Assembly: GCF_003814875.1 (NCBI RefSeq)
Contig: NZ_RKQF01000001.1
Coordinates: 7,378,001-7,442,000, forward strand
Origin: Streptomyces sp. Ag109_O5-1
GTDB taxonomy: Bacteria > Actinomycetota > Actinomycetes > Streptomycetales > Streptomycetaceae
Direction of reading: 5' to 3'
DNA length: 64,000 nt
Part shown: positions 17,966 through 25,867 of the stretch, piece by piece
Layout: each line of letters begins with the position of its first letter
Position numbering within the stretch: the stretch's first letter is position 1
Program-made: the position numbers and the translations under genes
Notes under the pieces: generated by a model
The model's input: the letters and a program-made list of their open reading frames with translations, nothing else
Told to the model about the DNA's origin: nothing
Databases searched by the model: none

Positions 17966-18295
17966 ATGGCCGCAGGAGGCTTCTGCAAGCTGCCCAACGG
18001 CACGGTCGTGGTGGCGCTGAACCTGCCCAGCCCGGCCGCCGCGGACGGCTCGTCCGCGGTACGGGTACTGGTACACGCCCAGAACCGCGCCCGCGCCCTG
18101 ACCAGGCTCCGCAACCTCGGCATGCGAGCGGTCTACCTACGGGGCAACGCCGCCCCCCCGACCCCGGACGAGATCACGGCCGTCCTCCACCACCCCGACG
18201 GCCTGATATGGCGAACGGCACCTGACAACGGTGTCACGGCAACCGAACTCTGGAGACCGATCAGATCCCTACTCCGCAGACCGACCGCAGCGTGA
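17966..18295 (+). CDS. Small conserved-looking protein of unknown function
   Basis: A 109-residue protein (begins MAAGGFCKLPNGTVVVALNL) with no signal or transmembrane segment. The composition and third-position GC support coding. I recognise no family. Just upstream, a different frame reads VLIDADPDGDLIAWPQE, which runs smoothly into GFCKLPNG if one base is changed, so the true protein may be ~10-15 residues longer with a frameshift here. The stop lies next to copy B of the dispersed palindromic element. Confidence 0.6.
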   Translation: MAAGGFCKLPNGTVVVALNLPSPAAADGSSAVRVLVHAQNRARALTRLRNLGMRAVYLRGNAAPPTPDEITAVLHHPDGLIWRTAPDNGVTATELWRPIRSLLRRPTAA

Positions 18296-18330
18296 GCCCC
18301 GCTTTTCAGCGCCGGGCTGAGCAGCCAACT

Positions 18331-18386
18331 CAGGGGCGCGAGGAACTGCGCGACCAGCCCCCACCGGCCCGCGGGTGCCCACCGGC
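18331..18386. repeat. Dispersed palindromic element, copy B (inverted)
   Basis: Reads AGGGGCGCGAGGAACTGCGC then GACCAGCCCCCACCGGCCCG, the reverse orientation of copy A. It occupies the gap between the convergent 17.97-18.30 kb gene and pncA. Confidence 0.85.
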
Positions 18387-18406
18387 ACATGGCGTGGGTG
18401 TCGGTG

Positions 18407-18991
18407 TCAGACGACCGGCTTGCCGGTCAGTTCCACGCCGGCCTCGCGGAGCTCTTCCAGTGCGCGTTCCGTCGTGTCCTCCGCCACCCCCGCCGTGAGG
18501 TCCAGCAGGACCTGCGTGCGGAAGCCCTCCCGCGCCGCGTCCAGCGCCGTCGCCCGCACGCAGTGGTCCGTGGCGATGCCCACCACGTCCACCTCGTCGA
18601 TCTTGCGGGCGCGCAGCCAGTCGCCCAGCTTCACACCGTTCTCGTCGGCGCCCTCGAAGCCGCTGTACGCCGCCGCGTACTCCCCCTTGCTGAACACGGC
18701 GTCCACCGCGCCGGAGGCGACCGCCGGGGCGAAGTTGGGATGGAAGCCCACCCCCTCGGTGCCGGCGACGCAGTGCGCCGGCCAGCTGCGGACGTAGTCG
18801 GGGTTGTCGGCGAAGTGGCCCCCCGGCGCGATGTGGTGGTCGCGCGTCGCCACCACGTGGCGGTAGCCGGCGGGCGCCTGCCCGATCAGCTCCGTGATCG
18901 CGGCGGCCACATCGGCACCCCCGGTCACCGCGAGACTGCCCCCCTCGCAGAAGTCGTTCTGCACATCGACGACGATCAAGGCGCGGCGCAT
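18407..18991 (-). CDS. pncA: Nicotinamidase
   Basis: A 194-residue isochorismatase-fold hydrolase that deamidates nicotinamide to nicotinate in NAD salvage. The catalytic triad is visible: Asp9 (LIVVDVQNDF), Lys102 (FSKGEY) and Cys144 (IATDHCVRATA). Metal ligands are Asp51, His53 and His59 (TRDHHIAPGGHF). The ATG at 18991 begins MRRALIVVDVQNDF, as is normal for the family. The next gene on the same strand is pncB, the following step in the pathway, although ~150 bp separates them and each may have its own promoter. Confidence 0.96.
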   Translation of the reverse strand: MRRALIVVDVQNDFCEGGSLAVTGGADVAAAITELIGQAPAGYRHVVATRDHHIAPGGHFADNPDYVRSWPAHCVAGTEGVGFHPNFAPAVASGAVDAVFSKGEYAAAYSGFEGADENGVKLGDWLRARKIDEVDVVGIATDHCVRATALDAAREGFRTQVLLDLTAGVAEDTTERALEELREAGVELTGKPVV

Positions 18992-19139
18992 GGTCGGTGT
19001 CCTTCGCATTCGATTTCGGTTCTGTCGACGGGGGAGACGCGTGGATGAAGCGTGCGGGTCCGGCCTGAACCTACGAGCGTAGAGACTTACGGGGGCGTAG
19101 GGGAGGGGGCTTTGCGGGGCGCGTACGCGGGCACCCGCT

Positions 19140-20486
19140 CTAGCTACCCGAGCGCCCCTGTACGTACTCCGTCGGAAGGACCGGTTCCCCTCGGGAGAGC
19201 TGGGTCGCGGACAGGGGGAGATTGGCCCGGGCCGCCGCATGGCGGGTGCGGGGCGCGTCCAGGGGCTCGCGCGCGACCACCTCGCCGGACTTCACCAGCT
19301 CGACCAGGAGCTGCTGGTCGACCAGGTCGGCCGGGACCTCGCCGGTGCCGACGACCTCGGCCTCCGCCACCCCGTCGGCGTCCAGGCGCCGCGCCGCCCA
19401 CTTGCGGCCGCCGACGGACGTCTTGCCGCCGGTCGACTTCTTCGCCACCGGCACCAGCGGCGCCTTCGGGTCGGCGGACTCGGCGCGGGCGACCAGCTTG
19501 TAGACCATGGAGCAGGTGGGGTGCCCGGAGCCGGTGACCAGCTGGGTGCCGACGCCGTACGCGTCCACCGGCGCCGCGGCGAGCGAGGCGATGGCGTACT
19601 CGTCCAGGTCCGAGGTCACCACGATCTTCGTGTCGACGGCGCCCAGCTCGTCCAGCTGCTGGCGCACCCGGTGGGCGACCAGCAGCAGGTCGCCGGAGTC
19701 GATGCGGACGGCGCCCAGCTCGGGCCCGGCCACCTCCACGGCCGTACGGACCGCCTCGGCGACGTCGTAGGTGTCGACCAGCAGCGTGGTGCCCCGGCCG
19801 AGCGAGTCGACCTGGGCCCGGAAGGCGTCGCGCTCGCGGTCGTGGAGCAGGGTGAAGGCGTGGGCGGAGGTGCCGACGGTGGGGATGCCGTAGCGGAAGC
19901 CGGCGGCGAGGTCGGAGGTGGTGGCGAAACCGCCGACGTAGGCGGCGCGGGAGGCGGCGACGGCGGCCAGTTCATGGGTGCGGCGGGCGCCCATCTCGAT
20001 CAGCGGGCGGTCCCCGGCGGCCGAGGCCATCCGGGAGGCGGCGGCCGCGATCGCCGAGTCGTGGTTGAGGATCGAGAGGATCACGGTCTCCAGGAGCACG
20101 CACTCGGCGAAGGAGCCCTCCACCCGCATGATCGGCGAGCCCGGGAAGTAGACCTCGCCCTCGGGGTAGCCCCAGATGTCACCGCTGAAGCGGTACCCGG
20201 CGAGCCAGCGCAGGGTGGGCTCGTCGACGATCTTCCGCTCCGCCAGGAAACCGAGGACGCCGTTGTCGAACCGGAAGTTCTCGACCGTGTCCAGGACACG
20301 CCCGGTGCCCGCCACGACGCCGTAGCGGCGCCCCTCCGGCAGCCGCCGGGTGAAGACCTCGAAGACGCTGCGCCGCTCGGCCGTACCCGCCTTCAGGGCG
20401 GCCTGCAGCATCGTCAGCTCGTACTGGTCCGTGAAGAGCGCCGTCGAGGGAACATCCACCGGCAGCCCAAGGTCCGCTGTGTTCAT
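19140..20486 (-). CDS. pncB: Nicotinate phosphoribosyltransferase
   Basis: A 448-residue enzyme that joins nicotinate to phosphoribosyl pyrophosphate, giving nicotinate mononucleotide. Recognisable segments are ALFTDQYELTMLQAALKAG near the N-terminus, the histidine region (SAHAFTLLHDRERDAF; family members autophosphorylate a His here), LLVDTYDVAEAVRTA and VRIDSGDL. The product of pncA is its substrate. The 64-bp gap to the divergent clpS contains the palindrome CGTCAGTGTGACG (20509-20521), a possible operator for one or both genes. Confidence 0.96.
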   Translation of the reverse strand: MNTADLGLPVDVPSTALFTDQYELTMLQAALKAGTAERRSVFEVFTRRLPEGRRYGVVAGTGRVLDTVENFRFDNGVLGFLAERKIVDEPTLRWLAGYRFSGDIWGYPEGEVYFPGSPIMRVEGSFAECVLLETVILSILNHDSAIAAAASRMASAAGDRPLIEMGARRTHELAAVAASRAAYVGGFATTSDLAAGFRYGIPTVGTSAHAFTLLHDRERDAFRAQVDSLGRGTTLLVDTYDVAEAVRTAVEVAGPELGAVRIDSGDLLLVAHRVRQQLDELGAVDTKIVVTSDLDEYAIASLAAAPVDAYGVGTQLVTGSGHPTCSMVYKLVARAESADPKAPLVPVAKKSTGGKTSVGGRKWAARRLDADGVAEAEVVGTGEVPADLVDQQLLVELVKSGEVVAREPLDAPRTRHAAARANLPLSATQLSRGEPVLPTEYVQGRSGS

Positions 20487-20550
20487 GACGAGGATGCTAC
20501 CCCCATTTCGTCAGTGTGACGATTTTTCCTCGGCGTGGCAGCATGGCCAT

Positions 20551-20859
20551 GTGACGTCACCCGCTCCCGTAGAGATCGAACGCACCGAGTCGGCGGAGGA
20601 GGCCTTCGCCGTACCTGAGCCCGACGTCCCGTGGATCACGATCGTGCACAACGACCCCGTCAACCTCATGAGCTATGTGACGTACGTCTTCCAGACGTAC
20701 TTCGGCTATCCCAAGGACAAGGCCACCAAGCTCATGCTGGACGTCCACCACAAGGGCCGGGCGGTCGTCTCCAGCGGCAGCCGCGAGGAGATGGAACGCG
20801 ACGTACAGGCGATGCACGGCTACGGCCTGTGGGCCACCCTCCAGCAGGACCGGAAGTAG
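20551..20859 (+). CDS. clpS: ATP-dependent Clp protease adaptor ClpS
   Basis: A 102-residue adaptor that binds N-degron substrates and delivers them to ClpAP/ClpCP. The family signature is clear: PWITIVHNDPVNLMSYVTYV, then FGYPKDKATKLMLDVHHKGR and the C-terminal MHGYGLWATLQQD. Starts at GTG 20551. The DUF2017 gene follows 60 bp downstream, the usual actinobacterial arrangement. Confidence 0.97.
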   Translation: MTSPAPVEIERTESAEEAFAVPEPDVPWITIVHNDPVNLMSYVTYVFQTYFGYPKDKATKLMLDVHHKGRAVVSSGSREEMERDVQAMHGYGLWATLQQDRK

Positions 20860-20919
20860 CCCCAGCCCCCTCCTCGATCAGGACTCCTAGACCAGGACCG
20901 GAAGCAGCGAATCCCCTCC

Positions 20920-21525
20920 ATGCCAGGAATCTTCGAACCGCTCCCCGGCGGCGGCGCCGCCGTCGCGCTCGACGACGTCGAGATCTCCATCATCCGGTCG
21001 CTGGCCGTCCAGCTCCTGGAGCTCATCGGACCCGGCCCCGCCGAGGACGCCCCCGACGACCCGCTCGCCGAACTGTTCGCCGAGGGCCCGAGCGAGGCGC
21101 CCAGCGACCCGGTGCTGCGCCGGCTCTTCCCGGACGCCTACTGCGACCCGGAGCGGCTCCCGGAGTCCTCGCAGGAGGCGGAGGAGCAGCGGGCCCATTC
21201 CTCCGAGTTCCGCCGCTTCACCGAGAACGACCTGCGCGCCGGCAAGAGGGAGAGCGCCCTCGCGGTGATCCGCTCGCTGGACGCGCTGGCCCCGGTGGAG
21301 AAGAGCGGCGCGGTCCTCAAGCTGTCCCCGGACGAGTCCCGGCAGTGGCTCGGCGCCCTCAACGACCTGCGCCTCGCCATCGGCTCCCGCCTCGACATCA
21401 CCGAGGAGGACGACACCGACCTGCTCTACCGGCTCCCGGACGAGGACCCGCGCAAGCCGATGGTGATGGCGTACCTGTGGCTCGGCGGCCTCCAGGAGAC
21501 CCTGGTCGCCACCCTTATGCCGTAG
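20920..21525 (+). CDS. DUF2017 family protein
   Basis: A 201-residue soluble, acidic and helical protein (begins MPGIFEPLPGGGAAVALDDV). It belongs to a family usually found right after clpS in actinobacteria (RFTENDLRAGKRESALAVIR, WLGALNDLRLAIGSRL). The partnership suggests a role with ClpS or Clp-dependent degradation, but no activity is known to me. The region directly after the stop can form a stem (TCCGGATTT / AAATCCGGA, 21530-21569) that may terminate the operon. Confidence 0.88.
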   Translation: MPGIFEPLPGGGAAVALDDVEISIIRSLAVQLLELIGPGPAEDAPDDPLAELFAEGPSEAPSDPVLRRLFPDAYCDPERLPESSQEAEEQRAHSSEFRRFTENDLRAGKRESALAVIRSLDALAPVEKSGAVLKLSPDESRQWLGALNDLRLAIGSRLDITEEDDTDLLYRLPDEDPRKPMVMAYLWLGGLQETLVATLMP

Positions 21526-21859
21526 AAGGTCCGGATTTCGTGTTCGCTCAGAGGGCGCTCAAATCCGGATAACGATCCTGTCACCGATGCGGCCTGATAT
21601 GGCTGTTTCGGCCGCACTATGTCCGCTTCTTCCAGTGGTGTGCGCCACAATCCCTCTCGGCGGATCCCGGTGATCAGCGTTGCGGCCGTGATAAATCTTC
21701 ACGACCGCCCGGCGCACACACCACCCATGTGTACGACCGGGTGCGCCACCGAACCGGCAACCGCCGGTCTGGCACCGCTCCATCAATCCGGGGGGATCGA
21801 AACCCGATCCGCGGCCGACCAGAGGCCCGGGTCGGCATGGAGAAAGGCGCACACCACAC
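21526..21859. other. 334-bp intergenic region upstream of amino-acid permease
   Basis: Begins with a 9-bp stem of the preceding operon (21530-21538 / 21561-21569). The middle part is comparatively AT-rich (GATAAATCTTCACGACC) and probably holds the permease promoter. No gene and no recognisable operator were seen. Confidence 0.5.
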
Positions 21860-23308
21860 ATGACCTCCGCTCAGGTCGACACATCGGAGAAGGCGTCCAG
21901 CGCCTCCGAAGCCCCCGAAGAGGGGTACGAGCGCGGGCTCGGCAGCCGTCAGGTCCAGATGATCGCGATCGGCGGCGCCATCGGCGTCGGCCTCTTCCTG
22001 GGCGCCGGGGCGAACATCGCCAAGGCCGGTCCCAGCCTCATCCTCATGTACGCCGTCGCCGGCGCCATCGTCTTCTTCATCATGCGGGCCCTCGGCGAGC
22101 TCCTGCTCTACCGCCCGGTCTCCGGCTCCTTCGCCGAGTACTCCCGGGAGTTCCTCGGCCCGTTCTTCGGTTACTTCACCGGCTGGACGTACTGGCTGAT
22201 GTGGGTCGTCACCGGCATGGCCGAGCTGACCGCCGCCGCGATCTACGTCCACTACTGGTTCCCGTCGATCCCGCAGTGGGTGACGGCCCTGGTCTTCCTG
22301 GTGGTCCTGTTCGGGGTCAACCTGATCTCCGTGAAGGTGTTCGGAGAGCTGGAGTTCTGGTTCTCCATGGTCAAGGTCACCGCCCTGATCGGCATGATCG
22401 TGATCGGCCTCGGCGTCCTGACGTTCGGCTTCAGCAGTGCCGGTGACACCGCGTCGGTCGCGAACCTCTACCAGTTCGACGGCTTCTTCCCCAAGGGCAT
22501 CGGCTCCTCCCTGATGACCCTGCAGGGCGTCATGTTCGCCTACCTCGCGGTCGAGCTGGTCGGCGTCACCGCCGGCGAGTCGGAGAACCCCGAGAAGACC
22601 CTCCCCAAGGCGATCAACACGCTCCCCTGGCGCATCGCCCTCTTCTATGTCGGCGCGCTCACGGTGATCCTCTGTGTCGTCAAGTGGACCGAGTTCGCCC
22701 CGGGGGTCTCGCCCTTCGTCGCCGCCTTCGCGAAGATCGGCATCCCGGCGGGCGCCGGCATCGTCAACTTCGTCGTACTGACCGCCGCCCTGTCCTCCTG
22801 CAACTCCGGCATGTACTCCACGGGCCGGATGCTGCGCACCCTCGCCGAGAGCGGTGAGGCGCCGGCCGTGTTCCGCCGGCTGTCCGCGTCCAGGACCCCG
22901 GCGATCGGCGTCACGGTCTCGGTCCTCTTCATGGGCATCGGCGTGGTCCTCAACTACGTCGTCCCGGAGAAGGCGTTCGGCTACGTCACCTCCGTCGCCA
23001 CCGCGGCCGGCATCTGGACCTGGCTGATGATCCTGATCAGCCACGTCCTCTACCGCCGCGCGGTCGACGCGGGCCGTCTGCCCGCCTCCTCCTTCCCGGC
23101 GCCGGGCGGCGCGGTGTGCTCGTACATCGCCATCGCCTTCCTGCTCTTCGTCACCGGCCTGATCGCGTACGACGCCGACTCCCGCGTCTGCCTCTACGTG
23201 ATGGCCGGCTGGGCCGCCGCGCTCGGCGTCGGCTGGCTGGTCCTGAAGAACCGCAACCCGGAGATCACCGAGCAGCGCGAGCAGCCGTCGCCGGCGAAGG
23301 TGAGCTGA
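21860..23308 (+). CDS. Amino-acid permease (AAT/APC family, GabP/AroP-like)
   Basis: A 482-residue secondary transporter with about 12 transmembrane helices. The start of helix 1 carries the APC substrate motif (MIAIGGAIGVGLFLGAGANI). Helix 3 (SFAEYSREFLGPFFGYFTGW) and the conserved VELVGVTAGESENPEKTLPK loop mark the amino-acid transporter (AAT) subfamily. It probably imports an amino acid with protons; the specificity (GABA, aromatic or other) is not decidable by eye. The N-terminal ~35 residues are polar and cytoplasmic. It stands alone, ending in a strong terminator. Confidence 0.93.
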   Translation: MTSAQVDTSEKASSASEAPEEGYERGLGSRQVQMIAIGGAIGVGLFLGAGANIAKAGPSLILMYAVAGAIVFFIMRALGELLLYRPVSGSFAEYSREFLGPFFGYFTGWTYWLMWVVTGMAELTAAAIYVHYWFPSIPQWVTALVFLVVLFGVNLISVKVFGELEFWFSMVKVTALIGMIVIGLGVLTFGFSSAGDTASVANLYQFDGFFPKGIGSSLMTLQGVMFAYLAVELVGVTAGESENPEKTLPKAINTLPWRIALFYVGALTVILCVVKWTEFAPGVSPFVAAFAKIGIPAGAGIVNFVVLTAALSSCNSGMYSTGRMLRTLAESGEAPAVFRRLSASRTPAIGVTVSVLFMGIGVVLNYVVPEKAFGYVTSVATAAGIWTWLMILISHVLYRRAVDAGRLPASSFPAPGGAVCSYIAIAFLLFVTGLIAYDADSRVCLYVMAGWAAALGVGWLVLKNRNPEITEQREQPSPAKVS

Positions 23309-23384
23309 CCACCCCCTCCGGACGTCCGCCCCGGGGAGCACTCGTGGCGTTCCCCGCGGCAGCCGCTCAGGACGTCCGGCATCT

Positions 23385-23421
23385 GGGCCGTCCCGTACCA
23401 GCCTTCGGTACGGGACGGCCC
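23385..23421 (+). terminator. Terminator of the permease gene
   Basis: A perfect 15-bp stem and 7-nt loop (GGGCCGTCCCGTACC / GGTACGGGACGGCCC), followed by TTCTGCTTAT. It lies 20 bp before the mec start. Confidence 0.88.
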
Positions 23422-23441
23422 TTCTGCTTATCCTGACCGAC

Positions 23442-23864
23442 ATGCTGACCATCACCCAGGCCCTCGTCGACCAGATCGTCGCCCACGCGCGCAAGGACCA
23501 CCCCGACGAGGCGTGCGGCGTCATCGCGGGCCCGGCGGGCTCGGACCGCCCCGAGCGCTTCATCCCGATGCTGAACGCGGCGATGTCCCCGACGTTCTAC
23601 GAGTTCGACTCCGGCGACCTCCTGAAGCTCTACCGCGAGATGGACGACCGCGACGAGGAGCCGGTGGTCATCTACCACTCCCACACGGCGACGGAGGCGT
23701 ACCCGTCCCGCACGGACATCTCCTACGCGAACGAGCCCGGCGCCCACTACGTCCTCGTCTCGACGGCCGACACCGACGGCCTGGGCGACTTCCAGTTCCG
23801 CTCCTACCGCATCGTGGAGGGCGAGATCACAGAGGAAGAACTCACGATCGTCGAGGCGTACTGA
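23442..23864 (+). CDS. mec: JAMM/Mov34 (M67) metallopeptidase Mec
   Basis: A 140-residue zinc peptidase. The JAMM motif is complete: Glu23 (HPDEACGV), His79 and His81 (IYHSHTATEAYPSRTD) and Asp92. In Mycobacterium tuberculosis, Mec releases cysteine from the CysO-cysteine adduct made by CysM, and the same gene set follows here (cysO at 24386, cysM at 24672). Here CysO ends GGMA, so this enzyme may also trim the carrier to expose its Gly-Gly end. The 340-bp gap to the leader peptide means cysO-cysM have their own promoter. Confidence 0.95.
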   Translation: MLTITQALVDQIVAHARKDHPDEACGVIAGPAGSDRPERFIPMLNAAMSPTFYEFDSGDLLKLYREMDDRDEEPVVIYHSHTATEAYPSRTDISYANEPGAHYVLVSTADTDGLGDFQFRSYRIVEGEITEEELTIVEAY

Positions 23865-23978
23865 GGTCCGGCAGACCGACCTCTCACGGCCCCGGTGCTC
23901 ACCCTGTCCTCTCCGCCGCCGACAGGCTTCCCCGCCGCTCCTGTTTCTCTCGTCGGCCACATCTCCCCGCCGCAGCGG

Positions 23979-24112
23979 CGCTCCGCCACGACGGCGGATT
24001 TCGGCGGTGCCGGACCGGCCGGTGGTGACCTGCGGGCCGGTGGGGTCTGGTCGCGCAGTTCCTCCCCCAGCCTTCGGCCGGGGGTAGGTACCCCCAGCGC
24101 CCCTGGGTGGGC
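23979..24112. repeat. Dispersed palindromic element, copy C (extended form)
   Basis: Includes the core seen in copy A (GGTCTGGTCGCGCAGTTCCT and CCCCCAGCCTTCGGCCGGGGG). A flank, CCACGACGGCGGATTTCGGC then GGTGCCGGACCGGCC, is shared with copy D at 44.1 kb in inverted orientation. It lies between mec and the cysteine leader and may form terminator hairpins. Confidence 0.85.
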
Positions 24113-24193
24113 TGTTGCCGACTCTGTCTCAAAGTGCGGTCAGAATTCGTCCGGGATGCGGAATCACACTCCAGGACCCCGGTCGGGAATCGA

Positions 24194-24199
24194 TACGAT
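24194..24199 (+). promoter_or_regulatory. -10 element of a leaderless cysO/cysM promoter
   Basis: TACGAT, matching the actinobacterial TANNNT consensus, ends six bases before the leader-peptide ATG at 24206. That spacing puts the transcription start at or next to the A of the ATG, so the transcript would be leaderless. No convincing -35 box is seen. Confidence 0.6.
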
Positions 24200-24205
24200 G
24201 ACCCC

Positions 24206-24301
24206 ATGGTTTCCTACGACGTGAGCGACAAGGCGCCGGGCAGCATGCTCGTGGCGCGGCTGCACGTCGACCTGTGCAGGCTGAACAGCGCCATCTGTTG
24301 A
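24206..24301 (+). CDS. Cysteine-containing leader peptide (attenuator) of the cysO-cysM operon
   Basis: A 31-residue ORF (MVSYDVSDKAPGSMLVARLH, then VDLCRLNSAIC and stop). The ending RLHVDLCRLNSAIC matches the actinobacterial 'putative leader peptide' family found ahead of sulfur-assimilation genes. A Cys codon is the last sense codon and another lies eight codons before it. Slow translation at Cys codons when cysteine is scarce could change folding of the 84-nt spacer before cysO. The -10 position implies a leaderless mRNA, as reported for cysteine-responsive leader ORFs in mycobacteria. The attenuation mechanism is inference. Confidence 0.8.
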   Translation: MVSYDVSDKAPGSMLVARLHVDLCRLNSAIC

Positions 24302-24385
24302 CGTTCCCTGCCGCCGTACGGCCGTGAGCCGCGGCGTGCCGCTGCGCGCCCACCCACCCAGACTTTCCGACAGGAGCCCTGAGCC

Positions 24386-24664
24386 ATGGCCATCGAGGTC
24401 CGCATCCCGACCATCCTCCGCCAGTACACCGACGGTCAGAAGGCGGTGGAGGGCGGCGGTGACACCCTCGCCGACCTCTTCAACGACCTCGAGTCCCGGC
24501 ACACCGGCATCCACGCCCGCATCGTGGACGACGGCAAGCTCCGCCGCTTCGTGAACGTGTACCTGAACGACGAGGACGTCCGGTTCCTCGACGGCATCAA
24601 CACCAAGCTCAGCGACGGCGACACCGTGACGATCCTGCCGGCGGTCGCCGGCGGCATGGCCTGA
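24386..24664 (+). CDS. cysO: Sulfur-carrier protein CysO (ThiS/MoaD family)
   Basis: A 92-residue ubiquitin-like carrier that takes sulfur as a C-terminal thiocarboxylate and hands it to CysM for cysteine synthesis. The fold segments VRIPTILRQYTDGQKAV, RRFVNVYLNDEDVRFLDG and DTVTILPAVAGG closely match mycobacterial CysO. It ends GG-Met-Ala (Gly89-Gly90-Met91-Ala92), whereas the mycobacterial protein ends at Gly-Gly. The last two residues must be removed before activation, probably by Mec. An adenylating/sulfurylating enzyme (MoeZ type) is not in this window. cysM starts 7 bp later. Confidence 0.95.
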   Translation: MAIEVRIPTILRQYTDGQKAVEGGGDTLADLFNDLESRHTGIHARIVDDGKLRRFVNVYLNDEDVRFLDGINTKLSDGDTVTILPAVAGGMA

Positions 24665-24671
24665 GATCGGC

Positions 24672-25622
24672 ATGCGCTACGACTCCCCGTTGGCCGCGGT
24701 CGGCAACACCCCCCTGGTGCGCCTGCCGCGGCTCTCGCCGTCCGCCGACGTCCGGATCTGGGCCAAGCTGGAGGACCGCAACCCGACCGGCTCGGTCAAG
24801 GACCGCCCCGCCCTGCACATGATCGAGCAGGCGGAGAAGGACGGCAGGCTCACCCCGGGCTGCACCATCCTGGAGCCGACCTCCGGCAACACCGGTATCT
24901 CGCTGGCGATGGCCGCCAAGCTCAAGGGCTACCGGATGGTCTGCGTGATGCCCGAGAACACCTCGCAGGAGCGCCGTGACCTGCTGGGGATGTGGGGCGC
25001 GGAGATCATCTCCAGCCCGGCGGCGGGCGGTTCCAACACCGCCGTGCGGGTGGCGAAGGAGCTTGCCGCCGAGCACCCGGACTGGGTGATGTTGTACCAG
25101 TACGGCAACCCGGACAACGCCGGTGCGCACTACGCGACGACCGGTCCGGAGATCCTCGCCGACCTGCCGTCCGTCACGCACTTCGTCGCGGGGCTCGGTA
25201 CGACGGGCACGCTGATGGGCGTCGGCCGCTATCTGCGTGAGCACAAGCCGGACGTGAAGATCGTCGCCGCGGAGCCGCGGTACGACGACCTCGTGTACGG
25301 GCTGCGCAACCTTGACGAGGGCTTCGTGCCCGAGCTCTACGACGCCTCCGTGCTCACCACCCGCTTCTCGGTCGGCTCGGCGGACGCCGTGACCCGGACC
25401 CGGGAGCTCCTCCAGCAGGAGGGCATCTTCGCGGGCGTCTCCACCGGCGCCGCGCTGCACGCCGCGATCGGCGTCGGCAAGAAGGCCGTACAGGCCGGCG
25501 AGAGCGCCGACATCGTGTTCGTCGTCGCCGACGGCGGCTGGAAGTACCTGTCGACCGGCGTCTACACCGCCGCCACGACCGAGGAAGCCATCGAGACCCT
25601 CCAGGGTCAACTCTGGGCATAG
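24672..25622 (+). CDS. cysM: CysO-dependent cysteine synthase (O-phosphoserine sulfhydrylase type)
   Basis: A 316-residue PLP enzyme of the cysteine-synthase family. The PLP lysine lies in NPTGSVKDRPALHMIEQA, the substrate-binding loop is EPTSGNTGISLA, and the phosphate-binding loop is GLGTTGTLMG. The DRPALHMIEQAEKDG and EPRYDDLVYGLRNLDEGFVP segments, with its Arg, are typical of the CysM that uses O-phosphoserine with CysO-thiocarboxylate. It forms a tight operon with cysO. The short hairpin at 25644-25661 may end the transcript. Confidence 0.95.
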   Translation: MRYDSPLAAVGNTPLVRLPRLSPSADVRIWAKLEDRNPTGSVKDRPALHMIEQAEKDGRLTPGCTILEPTSGNTGISLAMAAKLKGYRMVCVMPENTSQERRDLLGMWGAEIISSPAAGGSNTAVRVAKELAAEHPDWVMLYQYGNPDNAGAHYATTGPEILADLPSVTHFVAGLGTTGTLMGVGRYLREHKPDVKIVAAEPRYDDLVYGLRNLDEGFVPELYDASVLTTRFSVGSADAVTRTRELLQQEGIFAGVSTGAALHAAIGVGKKAVQAGESADIVFVVADGGWKYLSTGVYTAATTEEAIETLQGQLWA

Positions 25623-25643
25623 CCCTCATCATGTACGCGCCAA

Positions 25644-25661
25644 CCCCCTCTCATGAGGGGG
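25644..25661 (+). terminator. Short hairpin after cysM
   Basis: A 7-bp stem with a 4-nt loop (CCCCCTC-TCAT-GAGGGGG) 22 bp after the cysM stop. No T-run follows, so termination strength is uncertain. Confidence 0.6.
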
Positions 25662-25867
25662 CCAAGCGCCCCCTACGCCGCAGTAAAGATCTTCGCGCGG
25701 GGGAACCGGTCGCGGCCGAACCCCGTTAGGTTCTGCTCCGTCCTGTCATGCCACGCACATCGGCATCCCAGGGTGTACGAAGTGTCATGCTCATGACTGC
25801 GCACTCTGCCGCCGCTACGCGCGTCACGGGCCTGCCTTGTAACCCCACCGATGGAGGCAGTACCCCC

